Shown: piece by piece, positions 1 to 8,740 of the stretch
Layout: every line of letters starts with the position of its first letter
How positions within the stretch are numbered: position 1 is the stretch's first letter
The notes under the pieces: model-generated
The model's input: only the letters and a program-made list of their open reading frames with translations
Database searches by the model: none
What the model was told of the DNA's origin: nothing
Assembly: GCF_009760915.1 (NCBI RefSeq)
Contig: NZ_VIDQ01000002.1
Span: forward strand, 232,562-296,561
Length of the DNA stretch: 64,000 bases
Source of the DNA: Azohydromonas aeria
Lineage (GTDB): Bacteria; Pseudomonadota; Gammaproteobacteria; Burkholderiales; Burkholderiaceae_C
Direction: 5' to 3'
Program-made: the position numbers and the translations under genes

Positions 1-324
1 CGGGCCTGGCTGCGGGGAAGAGCTGAAGTGCGCGAAAGGCTCCAAGAGCCCGGTGGTAACTGGGGTCTGGCTCAAACAGCGGCTAGTAACCGTCGAGGAG
101 TCAAATGCAGGCAAACCGACGAATCTCGGACTAACAGGTACGACCGCTAACAGCGCCGCGTTGCACGCTCCTGCCCGAGTTGAGTAATCGAGGTTGCCTG
201 CAAATTCGTAGACAGACACCCGCGTGGTGCCGCACGGAACCGGGTTGCTCTGGACTATTGCGCTGATGTCGGCTCAAGAATTCTGGCGGAGCACAACATG
301 TCGAAGCCCCCTGCCGCGTGCCTC

Positions 325-341
325 GGTGGCCTGGGGCCACC
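325..341. repeat. GGTGGCC palindrome, copy 1
   Basis: Seven-base arms GGTGGCC and GGCCACC flank a TGG spacer. The arms are perfectly complementary. It lies in non-coding sequence. Confidence 0.75.
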
Positions 342-678
342 AAGGTTCTTACGCAGAACACCATTCCATTGAAAACGCTGCCGTGCGTAGTTCTTGACGT
401 GCGCTGCTATGTCAACTTGCGCGAACGGCGAGTGTGGCAGCCGCCCGCTCATGTTGCAGTCCGTGATCACACCGATTCCAAGTGGTCGATGCCGGTCTGT
501 CGGCCTGCAATCTTTCCCCGGCGCTTGCCTATTGGCCCAGGATGCTTCCGGCATAGCCATTCCACGACCCTAGTAGTCGGATCATGACAGCCGTATGGAT
601 GTTGCCGTGGCGGCGCGGCTGCCGGCGTTGCGTACTGAGGTGGCTCTACGTTTGCGCAGGGCGCATTGAATCGTCCGC

Positions 679-695
679 GGTGGCCTCGGGCCACC
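679..695. repeat. GGTGGCC palindrome, copy 2
   Basis: Perfect seven-base arms GGTGGCC and GGCCACC with TCG between them. Confidence 0.75.
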
Positions 696-888
696 ATCTT
701 TTCTCTTGGCAAGCGCACACCCTGGATCGTTGCTAGCGCGGCATCACGGCGCGTGTCTCTGCGCGTCAGCCTGACTGCGCGCCGGTTCACTTCCATTCCG
801 TTTTTCTGCCAAGGGCAGGGGCCTTTGCCGCTGCAAGTTAAGTCCCGGCTTCCCGTTACGGCACGTCCGGATCCTTGGCGCTACCGAA

Positions 889-905
889 AGTGGCCCCAAA
901 CCACC
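889..905. repeat. Degenerate GGTGGCC palindrome, copy 3
   Basis: AGTGGCC, CCA, then AACCACC: a mutated member of the family with imperfect arms. It lies ten bases after the first copy of the CCGGATCCTTGGC word. Confidence 0.5.
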
Positions 906-1498
906 CGGGGAGGTGATGTGAGTTCGGTCACTGAATCGGCTCATGGATTTCCACCGGCGCAGGTGTACCGGCAGTTGACTATCGTGCATAGACCGCTGAA
1001 GAGCGCTTTGCCACAGCCGACTTTTCTTATGTTGAAAGGGCATCTCCACACCACGTGTTGACAGCCGGTGACCATCTAGGGGACTCCGGCGAGGCCCAAA
1101 ACTTCCTTCGGGCTTGCGGGCGACAGACCTGTAGCAACTCCAAGGCTCCTGCTTGTCTGGCCCCCAGAAACATGCTGCCTCAGCCTTGCAGGTGCATGGT
1201 GCTCGTACATGCGCGCTCCATGGCCCGCATCCGATGCGTTGCCTTTGCCCCGGCGCAGCAGGCCCGGTCCGTGCAGACATGCCCTGCATATCTGCGTTGC
1301 CTGTGGCGAGGAGCGCTTTGCGCGGTGCACGGAACGAGGAGGTTGGGCACGCGGACCCTGCGCAGAGTCAACGCATCGGCAAGAAGTCAGTCGTCGCCCT
1401 TTGTTGGGGGAAGCAGCCAGCCCGGCACTGAAGAACTTCTGCGGCGACCAAGACACTGTGCCAAGCGTGCCGCCGCGCTGCCTCGCACGGCCGCGAAA

Positions 1499-1515
1499 GG
1501 TGGCCTCGGGCCACT
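1499..1515. repeat. GGTGGCC palindrome, copy 4
   Basis: GGTGGCC, TCG, then GGCCACT: one mismatch at the outer end of the right arm. It is followed by a run of T. Confidence 0.65.
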
Positions 1516-1624
1516 TTTTGGCGGGAAGTGGTCTGCCGGCGGCCCAGCGCTGCGGATGCTCGACCCGGTCTTCTCATCTCATGCCATGAATTAAGCCTTC
1601 CGATCCAAGATATCGCCGACCAGT

Positions 1625-1641
1625 GGTGGCCCGGGGCCACC
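1625..1641. repeat. GGTGGCC palindrome, copy 5
   Basis: Perfect seven-base arms around CGG, followed by TTTT, so an RNA copy would resemble a short terminator hairpin. Confidence 0.75.
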
Positions 1642-1731
1642 TTTTCCTCCCACATGGCCACGCCCCAAGCTACATCGCCGTCATGGAGCCTATCCCGCCA
1701 TGACTTGCCATTGCTTCTTGTTCCGTGGGGC

Positions 1732-1748
1732 GGTGGCCCCAGGCCACC
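1732..1748. repeat. GGTGGCC palindrome, copy 6
   Basis: Perfect seven-base arms around CCA, about 90 bases from copy 5. Confidence 0.75.
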
Positions 1749-2123
1749 ACCCTCGCCAGAGTCCGCCGCGGGCCGCTGTGCAGAATCCTGCAGGCTTTCA
1801 CCCCGGTGACTGATCTAACCCCAGATCTTCGGGCGACAGGCGGGGGCGAGCCACATGCAGCAGTTCTGGGCAGCCAGCCGGCAAACGAGCGGCGCGTCCA
1901 GCCAAACAAGCCGCGCGCAGCTCTGGTGTGGAGAGCGGCATCGGCTTGGCAGATGCCGTCAGGGCGTTCCACTCAAAGTTTTCCAGTGCAATCCGCGCCC
2001 GCTCCAGGGATTCCCAGCCCGCTTGCTGACTTCGCCCACGCCCGCAGGCGTTTGTGTGGTCGGCGGCGATTGGTGAGCCGGATCCTTGGCATCGCTGTCC
2101 AAAGTCCGCGGTGCATTGGGCAC

Positions 2124-2140
2124 GGTGGCCCCAGTCCACC
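2124..2140. repeat. GGTGGCC palindrome, copy 7
   Basis: GGTGGCC, CCA, then GTCCACC, with one mismatch in the right arm. It follows the second copy of the CCGGATCCTTGGC word at 2078-2090. GGCAC and GTGCC extend the dyad outside the core. A lone half-site GGTGGCC occurs at 2351. Confidence 0.65.
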
Positions 2141-2706
2141 GTGCCAAGAAATCGTTGAATAAAGATGTCGCGCAACAGCCATGCGCCAACAACCTTGCGC
2201 CGCGGTGAACGCTGTAGTTCGGACCACGGGTCCCTAAGAATGTGCGTATCTTGTTTCTCCGCACCCTGCGCCCGACACGCTCCGGCCTGGTTGCTAAGTC
2301 TCGCCGACCAACAGACTAACAGCATTCCAGTAGCGAAGCGTGCGGTCTGGGGTGGCCCTGAACTGACTCCTCACGGCGGCACGTTGTCATCGAGCCGCGC
2401 CACCAACTTCGTGGGCGATCCGCGCGTTATGTTCTAGCAGAACAATGCTCTGAGCCCGGCTCATCGTTTTCGAACGCCAGCACGCGGCGCGGCAACGCAA
2501 CGTAGCCGTCACCTATCTCAGTTTTCCCCTGTCACGCATCAGTCCCATGGTCGCGATAGTTCGCGGCGTGAAGCCTCTGTGAGCGAACAAGTGCAGGCCG
2601 AGCTGGTGGGCCAGTAGGGTGTTCCTGCCATGTGAAGTACCGTGTTCTCCATTGCTTCGCGGCAGCTGGGCTGTGCCGCCAGCCGCCTCGGATAGTTTGG
2701 CCCCTG

Positions 2707-2743
2707 CGCGCTGCGTGGTGGACCGCGGCCACCACGCAGCGCG
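2707..2743. repeat. Long inverted repeat, 15-bp arms
   Basis: A perfect 15-base arm (2707-2721, ending GCGTGGTGG) is matched by its reverse complement (2729-2743, starting CCACCACGC) across a seven-base loop. The inner part contains the same GTGG/CCAC core as the shorter family. It would form a very stable hairpin or cruciform. No T-run follows on the plus strand. Confidence 0.7.
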
Positions 2744-3085
2744 AGTCAAGCGTGCCAAGCGGTGCAGGGCAAGTTGCTGTGCTTGACCTTAACGCCAAGC
2801 TTGAAGAGCTTGTAGCCAAACCCAGAGATGCTGCTCGCGCGCCGGTTGACTGGAGGTACTGACCTCCCGTGGAACACCAATGCCGTTTCGTGAGTGAGCG
2901 CCTGCACACCCGCGCCGCTGAACCCGGGTTGCTGCCTTGAGCCCGAGGACAGCGCCTGGCCGCATCTCTCCCGCTGCCGCTCACAGCGTGCAAACAATCC
3001 GCAAAGGGCATCAATCAAGGAGTGCTGTCGACTGAGCAGTCTCGGCTTCACCGCCGTGAAGCTCTGGTGATGCTCCAGCCGCAGT

Positions 3086-3102
3086 GGTGGCCCGGGGCCA
3101 CC
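3086..3102. repeat. GGTGGCC palindrome, copy 8
   Basis: Perfect seven-base arms around CGG. The core and the preceding CAGT are identical to those of copy 5. Confidence 0.75.
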
Positions 3103-3598
3103 GCAGTGACTCGGCGTTGCGCCGGAGGAGGGCGCGTAGGTGGCGCTGGCACGGACGCCCAAAGCTACTCGGCGCGCGTGCCAGGACCGTGCAGACGCTG
3201 AAGCGTCCTGCAAGGACGGTTTCCTCAGAAGAGAACCTGCCCGCAACCCATCTCGGAAAGGATCGAGGTGTTTTTCCCCAGGCGCCGTGCAGGGTAGGCG
3301 CTGCGGCACCTACCGGTCTGGGAAGAAAGATGGGCTCCTGTAGCCGGCTTGGGTACTCGCCGCCGCATGGGCGCCTCGGCTTAGATAGGAGCTCAACCGA
3401 CGCTGATCGCCGTGGGGCGGGTGCAATTGCGACAGGCTGCGAGACATCTGCCAAATCGGCTTATCCGCATGCCAAGCGGCTGCGCTGTAAAGATGCAGCG
3501 GGCCAGAGGACTCCGCGGGTGGCGCTTTCAAGTCCTTGTCAGCCTTGGAAAGAGCTTGAGGTGATCTGCCATCGGACGATATCAAACGGATTTTATAA

Positions 3599-3621
3599 GG
3601 TAATGATAATTGGCGTTATCA
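3599..3621. promoter_or_regulatory. Fur-box-like operator
   Basis: This is an AT-rich island in GC-rich surroundings. It contains the perfect inverted repeat TGATAA-N6-TTATCA (3604-3621), and its left half, GGTAATGATAAT, is close to the Fur half-consensus GATAATGATAAT. The nearest plus-strand gene starts about 360 bases away and is not an obvious iron gene, so the regulated unit is unknown and may have been lost. Identification as a Fur site is by resemblance only. Confidence 0.4.
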
Positions 3622-3978
3622 ACCCAACGTTGAGCAGGCGGAGGCGATCACGCCCTGCAGAAGGCCGGTTTCAGTGCAGGCGGGGCAAATGCTGCTTAGG
3701 AACCGGGGTAGGCGCATCACGGCCGGCTGTGCCATGACGCCTGTCCAGTGCTCGCTCGATCTCCAAATAGTCCATGTTTGACCGGCTGGCTTGCCGACCC
3801 GCGACAGGGCGATGGCGTCTTGAGCACATGCAACAGACGTCGAAATTTCAAGATTCCCACTGTCCCCCGTCGCGGGGTAGTTGTGCCGACCCTGTTGCCT
3901 ACGATGCCTCACCTGCCCGCGCCGGGCGCCGCTTGGCCGGAGCCGGTGTGCCGGGCGGATGCGTGAAGGAGAGCAAGC

Positions 3979-5565
3979 ATGCGAAGCATCGTTGCCGTGG
4001 CGCCGGGCGCGTTTCTCCTCCTGGCTGGGTCGCTGGCCTGGGCTGCTGCCAGCGTGCCGACGGTGGTGGCCGGGCCCAGCGTGATTCCTGGCTGCACGGC
4101 CGATGCGGCCGCGACCCAGCCCGGCACCTACTATCCCGGCAGCCAGGCCGAGCCCTGGGTAGACGCCAACCCACATGCCGGCTCCGAGGGCAACTTCGTG
4201 GCTGGCTTCCAGCAGGACCGCTGGTCCAACGGCGGTTCGCGCACGCTGGGCTACGCCAGCACCCTCAACGGTGGCGCCACGTGGACCGTGGGTGCCATCC
4301 CCGGCATCACGCTGTGCACCGGGGGCGAGTTCCAGCGCGCCACCGACCCCTGGGTCAGCTTCTCGCCCGACGGCAGCGTCTACTTCATGAGCCTGGCGCT
4401 GGACATCACCACGCCGCCCAACCGCAGCGGCGGCAACGGCAAGAACGCCATGCTGGTGAGCAAGTCCACTGACAGGGGGCAGAGCTGGGGGCCGCCGGTG
4501 ACGCTGATCCGCGACGACAACCCGCGTTTCCTCAACGACAAGAACACCATTACCGCTGACCCCGAGGACAGCCGCTACGTCTATGCCGTATGGGGCCGGC
4601 TGCAGGCGCCACTGGGCTCGGTGATCAATCCTGAGAACGCCATCGGCCTGGGCTTCAAGGGCCCGGCCACTTTCACGCGCACCACCGACGGCGGCGCCAC
4701 TTGGGAGCCCGCCCGCAAGATCTACGACCCGGGCGCCAACAACCAGACTATCGGCAACCAGATCGTGGTGCTGCGCGACGGCACGCTGCTCAACGTGTTC
4801 AACGAGATCCTGAACTTCAAGAACAGCAACCACGGCGCGCAGTTCGACTCCAACTTGGCGCTGGTGCGCTCCTTCGACAAGGGCGCGACCTGGACTCGCG
4901 GCCCGGCGCTGCGCGGGCCGAGGATGCAGCCGATGTCGCAGGTGCGCGCCTCCAGCGTGGTGGACCCGGATGCGCTTCCCGGCACCGTGTCGGCCGTGCG
5001 CACCGGCGACATCATTCCGCAGGTGGCCGTTAACCGGCGCCCGGACACCACCGGCTGGGGTCATGTCTATGCCGTTTGGCAGGACGCCAGCTTCAACAGC
5101 ATGCGCTACGACCAGATCGCCTTCTCGCGCTCGACCGACGGCGGGCTGACCTGGTCCACACCGATCCAAATCAACCAGACACCGGAGACGGTGCTTGAAG
5201 GCAATCGCCAAGCCTTCACGGCCTCGGTGCGTGTGGCCACGGACGGAACCATTGGCGTGAGCTATTACGACTTCCGTCACAACACACCCGACCCGGCCAC
5301 GCTGCCCACCGACTACTTCCTGGTGAGCTGCAGGCCCGCACCTGACCATGACTGCACACAGCCCGAGCACTGGAGCGGCAGCGAGCAGCGCATCACGCCG
5401 CAGTTCTTGGACATGCGCCAGGCGCCGGTGGCGCGGGGCTTCTTCCTGGGCGACTACATGGGGCTGGCTGCCGACGCTGCGGGCGGCTTCAAGGCCATCT
5501 TCGTGCAGTCCCGCCCGGCCGCTGGAGACGCTGGAGACGTGTTCCTGAGCACGGTGCAGCCTTGA
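3979..5565 (+). CDS. Exported sialidase-fold (Asp-box) protein
   Basis: The 528-residue product starts at an ATG preceded by AAGGAG. It opens with an N-terminal signal peptide (basic start, hydrophobic core to about residue 23, ending near AWA-AA). Four Asp-box motifs (S/T-x-D-x-G-x-T/S-W) sit near residues 163-170 (STDRGQSW), 235-242 (TTDGGATW), 298-305 (SFDKGATW) and 385-392 (STDGGLTW), as expected for a sialidase/neuraminidase-type beta-propeller. Asp-boxes are structural, so sialidase activity cannot be claimed; related exported propellers include glycosidases and proteins of unknown function. It is a stand-alone gene, convergent with the following histidine kinase. Confidence 0.7.
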   Translation: MRSIVAVAPGAFLLLAGSLAWAAASVPTVVAGPSVIPGCTADAAATQPGTYYPGSQAEPWVDANPHAGSEGNFVAGFQQDRWSNGGSRTLGYASTLNGGATWTVGAIPGITLCTGGEFQRATDPWVSFSPDGSVYFMSLALDITTPPNRSGGNGKNAMLVSKSTDRGQSWGPPVTLIRDDNPRFLNDKNTITADPEDSRYVYAVWGRLQAPLGSVINPENAIGLGFKGPATFTRTTDGGATWEPARKIYDPGANNQTIGNQIVVLRDGTLLNVFNEILNFKNSNHGAQFDSNLALVRSFDKGATWTRGPALRGPRMQPMSQVRASSVVDPDALPGTVSAVRTGDIIPQVAVNRRPDTTGWGHVYAVWQDASFNSMRYDQIAFSRSTDGGLTWSTPIQINQTPETVLEGNRQAFTASVRVATDGTIGVSYYDFRHNTPDPATLPTDYFLVSCRPAPDHDCTQPEHWSGSEQRITPQFLDMRQAPVARGFFLGDYMGLAADAAGGFKAIFVQSRPAAGDAGDVFLSTVQP

Positions 5566-5671
5566 GGAGGGCGGCTGCCGCTGGTCTGCCGGAGCACCAA
5601 GGCGTCTACCGTGAAGCCGCCGCTGGACGCGTTCAACGCCTTGCTCCCTTCTGCCGACACGGCAGGCCACT

Positions 5672-7081
5672 TCACGCTGAGGCCATGGGCAGCATCAGCT
5701 CCACTGCAAGCCCGCCTGACTTGGCGCGAGTGAGCGACAGCTGGCCGCCGTAGAGGTCGGCCAGCTCGCGCACGATGGCCAGTCCCAGACCGCTGCCCGG
5801 AGTAGCCTCATCCAGCCGGCCGCCGCGCGCGAGGGCCCGCTCGCGCTGGTCGGCGGCAATGCCAGGCCCGTCGTCCTCGATAAGCACCCGCAGCCGCGGT
5901 GCGCCGCCGCCCTGCTCGGGCAGGGCCGAGATGCGGATCACGCTGCGCGCCCACTTGCAGGCATTGTCCAGCAGGTTGCCCAGCATCTCCTGCAGGTCCT
6001 GGACTTCGCCGGCGAAAGCCAGTCCGGGCGGCACGGCCTGGGCCTCGATGCGCAGGCCGCGCTCGCCATGCACCCGCGACATCACTCGTACCAGCCCGGT
6101 CACGACGGGGGCGACCTCGGCGCGCATGCCCGGCACGCCCTGCGCCGCGGCGGCACGCGATCGGGCCAGGTGCCAGTGGACGTGACGCCGCGCAATCTCG
6201 ACCTGCTCCGCCACCAGGGCCGGCAGCGCGGCAAGCTCGTCCGGATGCCGCTGCGCGGAGTCCGCCGCCTGCGCCATCGCGGCCAGCGGGGTCTTGAGGG
6301 CGTGCGCCAGGTTGCCCGCCTGCGTGCGGGCGCGGGCCACGACCTCGGCATTGCGCTCCAGCACGCCGTTGAAGTCGTCCGCCAGCGGCTGCACTTCCAA
6401 CGGGAAGCGGCCCTGCAGGCGCGGTCGGCGACCTTCCCTGACGGCGGCCAGCGCCTGCTGCAGCGCCTGCAGAGGCGCCAGCCCGATGGACACCTGCGTG
6501 GCCGCGGCCAGCAGCAGCAGCCCCAGCAGCGCCGCCAGCGACCAGGCCAGCACGCCGTTGAAGCGCTCAACGGCCTCGGCCGTCTCGTGGCGGTCCGCCG
6601 CGACCAGCAGCCGCCATGCGGCAGGGCCGTCGGCCGCGACGCGCACCGTGCGCTCGACGAGCAGCAGCGCCGCGCCGCCCGGGCCGACCACCTCGTGCAC
6701 GTGCACCTGCCCATCGGGCGGCTGGTCAGCCGGCGCCTGCAGCTCGGCATCCCACAGCGAGCGCGAGCGCAGCACGCCGCGCCGCGGCGTGGCGCCGCCC
6801 ATCCGGTCCACCTGCCAGTACAGCCCGGAGTACGGCCGCGTCCAGCGCGGGTCGCTCAGGCCGGCCGGATCCAGCCGGGGACTTCCCGCGGCATCCATCT
6901 CGAAGCGGGCCGTGACCTGGTCGAGCTCGGCCGTCAGCGTGGCGGCGAACTGGCGCGTGACGTGCTCGCGAAACAGCCCGGACAGCACCGCGCCGGCCAT
7001 CACGACGGCCGCCAACACCGCCACGCAGGTGGCCGCCAGCAGCCGCCAGCGCAACGAGCGCAGCAGCGCCGGGCACCGCAT
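5672..7081 (-). CDS. Sensor histidine kinase, QseC/PhoQ-like
   Basis: The 469-residue inner-membrane kinase has one transmembrane helix near the N-terminus, a periplasmic sensor region of about 140 residues and a second helix. These are followed by a HAMP-like linker, an H-box with HALKTPL, an N-box NLLDNACKWA and G-boxes EDDGPGIA and GSGLGLAIV. The ATG at 7081 overlaps the stop of the upstream response regulator by one base; a GTG three bases earlier is also possible. It should phosphorylate the regulator encoded just before it. Its position opposite a c-type cytochrome locus suggests control of redox genes, but the signal is unknown. Confidence 0.88.
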   Translation of the reverse strand: MRCPALLRSLRWRLLAATCVAVLAAVVMAGAVLSGLFREHVTRQFAATLTAELDQVTARFEMDAAGSPRLDPAGLSDPRWTRPYSGLYWQVDRMGGATPRRGVLRSRSLWDAELQAPADQPPDGQVHVHEVVGPGGAALLLVERTVRVAADGPAAWRLLVAADRHETAEAVERFNGVLAWSLAALLGLLLLAAATQVSIGLAPLQALQQALAAVREGRRPRLQGRFPLEVQPLADDFNGVLERNAEVVARARTQAGNLAHALKTPLAAMAQAADSAQRHPDELAALPALVAEQVEIARRHVHWHLARSRAAAAQGVPGMRAEVAPVVTGLVRVMSRVHGERGLRIEAQAVPPGLAFAGEVQDLQEMLGNLLDNACKWARSVIRISALPEQGGGAPRLRVLIEDDGPGIAADQRERALARGGRLDEATPGSGLGLAIVRELADLYGGQLSLTRAKSGGLAVELMLPMASA

Positions 7082-7743
7082 CACGCTGCGGCCACCAGCC
7101 GGTAGCCCAGGCCGCGCACGGTTTCGATCGCGTCTGGCGGCAGCTTGCGGCGCAGCCGGCCGATGAAGACCTCGATGGTGTTGGAGTCGCGGTCGAAGGC
7201 CTGCGCGTACAGGTGCTCAGTGAGCTCGGCCCGCGACACCACCTGGCCCGGGCGGTGCATCAGGTAGGCCAGCAGCCGGTACTCGTGGGACGTCAGGCTC
7301 ACCGGCTGGCCCGCGACGGTGACGCGGCCGCTGCGCGTGTCCAGGGACAGCGCGCCGCAGTGCAACAGTGAAGACGCCAGCCCCTGCGCGCGGCGGATGA
7401 GGGCACGCACGCGCGCCAGCAGCTCCTCCATGTGAAAGGGCTTGGCTAGGTAGTCGTCGGCGCCGGCATCGATGCCGGCCACCTTCTCGTGCCAGCTGTC
7501 GCGCGCGGTGAGGATGAGCACGGGCAAGGTCCGGCCGGCGGCGCGCCAGCGCTGTAGCACCGTCAACCCGTCAATCACGGGCAGCCCCAGGTCGAGCACG
7601 ACCGCGTCGAAAGACTCTGTTTCGCCCAGGTGCTGGGCATCACGTCCGTTGTCGGCCTCGTCCACGGCATAGCCGGCCTCCTGCAGCCCGGCGCGCAGCT
7701 GGGCCCGCAGCGTGGGTTCGTCCTCAACCAGCAGGATCTTCAT
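7081..7743 (-). CDS. OmpR-family response regulator
   Basis: The 220-residue protein has an N-terminal receiver domain with the acidic pocket VEDE near residue 7, a phosphoacceptor Asp in VVLDLGLP near residue 51 and the conserved Lys in AKPF near 101. A C-terminal winged-helix DNA-binding domain follows, with DSNTIEVFIGRLRRKL and the closing GLGYRL typical of OmpR/PhoB. The start at MKILLVEDE fits family length; the upstream in-frame extension carries no conserved sequence. It forms one operon with the PepSY gene (28 bases upstream) and the overlapping kinase gene downstream. Confidence 0.92.
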   Translation of the reverse strand: MKILLVEDEPTLRAQLRAGLQEAGYAVDEADNGRDAQHLGETESFDAVVLDLGLPVIDGLTVLQRWRAAGRTLPVLILTARDSWHEKVAGIDAGADDYLAKPFHMEELLARVRALIRRAQGLASSLLHCGALSLDTRSGRVTVAGQPVSLTSHEYRLLAYLMHRPGQVVSRAELTEHLYAQAFDRDSNTIEVFIGRLRRKLPPDAIETVRGLGYRLVAAA

Positions 7744-7771
7744 CGGTCCTCGCTCCTCTCCATGGCGGCGC

Positions 7772-8167
7772 TCAGCGCGGCGGTGCGTCGTCCCGGCGTT
7801 CTCCCTTGCGCCGCTGCTTGAGCACGGCGGCGGTGAGGGCATCGACGTCGAGCTTCACCACCTGGCCACCCGGCTGCAGCAGCTTGATCTCGTAGATCCA
7901 GCGCCCGTCCTCGCGCTCAAGCTCCAGCTCCAGCACCTGGCCCGGCCACGCCGGCTGCAGCCGGCTCAGCAGCTCGGCCAGAGGCAGCACCTCGCCCGCG
8001 CGCACGGCCGCCCGGGCACGCTCGTGGTCGCCGTCCTCCGCATGGGTCGGCGGCGCGGCCAGCCACGCCGCGCATGCCAGCAGCAGCCCCCGCAGGCAAG
8101 TCCGGGCCGGGGAGCAGCCGGCATGGCGTCGGGGCGCGATTGGGCGTGGGCAGCGCGGGCACTTCAT
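7772..8167 (-). CDS. PepSY-domain periplasmic protein
   Basis: The 131-residue protein has an N-terminal Arg/Cys-rich segment, a hydrophobic export signal ending near THA-ED, and a single PepSY-type domain (residues about 50-120) with the signature pattern of an amphipathic helix, ELELERE-GRWIYEIKLL and KLDVDA. Small PepSY proteins commonly accompany two-component systems and are thought to modulate periplasmic proteolysis or signalling. This gene heads the operon with the regulator and kinase and is transcribed away from the cytochrome genes. The ribosome binding site is weak, so the exact start is uncertain. Confidence 0.8.
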   Translation of the reverse strand: MKCPRCPRPIAPRRHAGCSPARTCLRGLLLACAAWLAAPPTHAEDGDHERARAAVRAGEVLPLAELLSRLQPAWPGQVLELELEREDGRWIYEIKLLQPGGQVVKLDVDALTAAVLKQRRKGERRDDAPPR

Positions 8168-8287
8168 GCAACCAGTCTCGGGCGCCTTGGCTGAACGGCA
8201 GATGAACGGCTGGTTCAGGTTTCGTTCAAGCGGGCTTTCCAAGAATGCCTCCAACACCCGCCATCCCGACCCACCGAGGAGCCCGCG

Positions 8288-8710
8288 ATGAAACCCGCGC
8301 TGACCTGGATCAAGCATTTGCGCACCATGCCATTGGCGACGGCCCTGGCCGCGGCCGCCCTGGCCGCGCAGGCTGGCGACACCACGCCGGCGCAGCAGCT
8401 CGAACGCTTCAGCACGCAGGCTGGCGCCGCGGGCCAGGCCGAGCGCGGACGCATCTTCTTCACCAGCCGCCATGGCGCCGAGTGGTCGTGCGCGTCCTGC
8501 CACGGCAGCCCGCCGACGGGGGCCGGCAAGCATGCCGCCACCGGCAAGGCCATCGAGCCGCTGGCACCGGCCTTCAACCCGCAGGCCTTCACCGATACCG
8601 CCCGGGTGGATAAGTGGCTGCGTCGCAATTGCAAGGACGTGGCGCAGCGCGAATGCTCCGCCGCGGAAAAGGCCGACGTGCTGGCCTACCTCATCAGCCT
8701 CAAGCGCTGA
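8288..8710 (+). CDS. SHP-type monoheme cytochrome c (DUF1924)
   Basis: The 140-residue protein has a cleavable signal peptide, one c-type heme site CASCH near residue 74, and the C-terminal half typical of DUF1924/sphaeroides heme protein (two further Cys in RRNCKDVAQREC, consistent with a disulfide). GAGGAG precedes the ATG. SHP binds oxygen or nitric oxide transiently at a high-spin heme and receives electrons from the diheme cytochrome encoded next to it in related bacteria. The following two genes supply that diheme protein and a membrane cytochrome b, so the locus looks like a complete SHP electron-transfer chain. Confidence 0.82.
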   Translation: MKPALTWIKHLRTMPLATALAAAALAAQAGDTTPAQQLERFSTQAGAAGQAERGRIFFTSRHGAEWSCASCHGSPPTGAGKHAATGKAIEPLAPAFNPQAFTDTARVDKWLRRNCKDVAQRECSAAEKADVLAYLISLKR

Positions 8711-8740
8711 CCTCTTTACCCCACCGCCTGGAGCAGCTTC

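Larger units (their letters stand above)
1..3590. other. ORF-poor region with dispersed palindromes
   Basis: No open frame here has a convincing start and ribosome binding site, codon bias, or a recognisable protein motif, and base composition looks less GC-rich than the genes that follow. The conspicuous content is a family of short palindromes of the form GGTGGCC-N3-GGCCACC, listed separately. A 13-base word, CCGGATCCTTGGC, occurs at 867-879 and 2078-2090, each time shortly upstream of a palindrome copy. The stretch could be decayed DNA, a repeat island or an untranslated RNA locus. I see no tRNA, rRNA, CRISPR or integron attC structure. Confidence 0.6.

Noticed and set aside
1..3590. Chromosomal integron cassette array
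   Set aside because: The palindromes lack the GTTRRRY/RYYYAAC attC boxes and no integrase is near.
1..3590. CRISPR array
   Set aside because: The palindromes are irregularly spaced, only 17 bases long and have no uniform spacers or cas genes.
131..3737. Many overlapping open frames of 60-217 residues in the first 3.7 kb
   Set aside because: None has a good ribosome binding site, conserved motif or codon bias, and the frames overlap on both strands.
3619..5670. 683-residue minus-strand open frame opposite the Asp-box protein
   Set aside because: It is the antisense shadow of a GC-rich gene; the plus strand has the signal peptide and four Asp-boxes.
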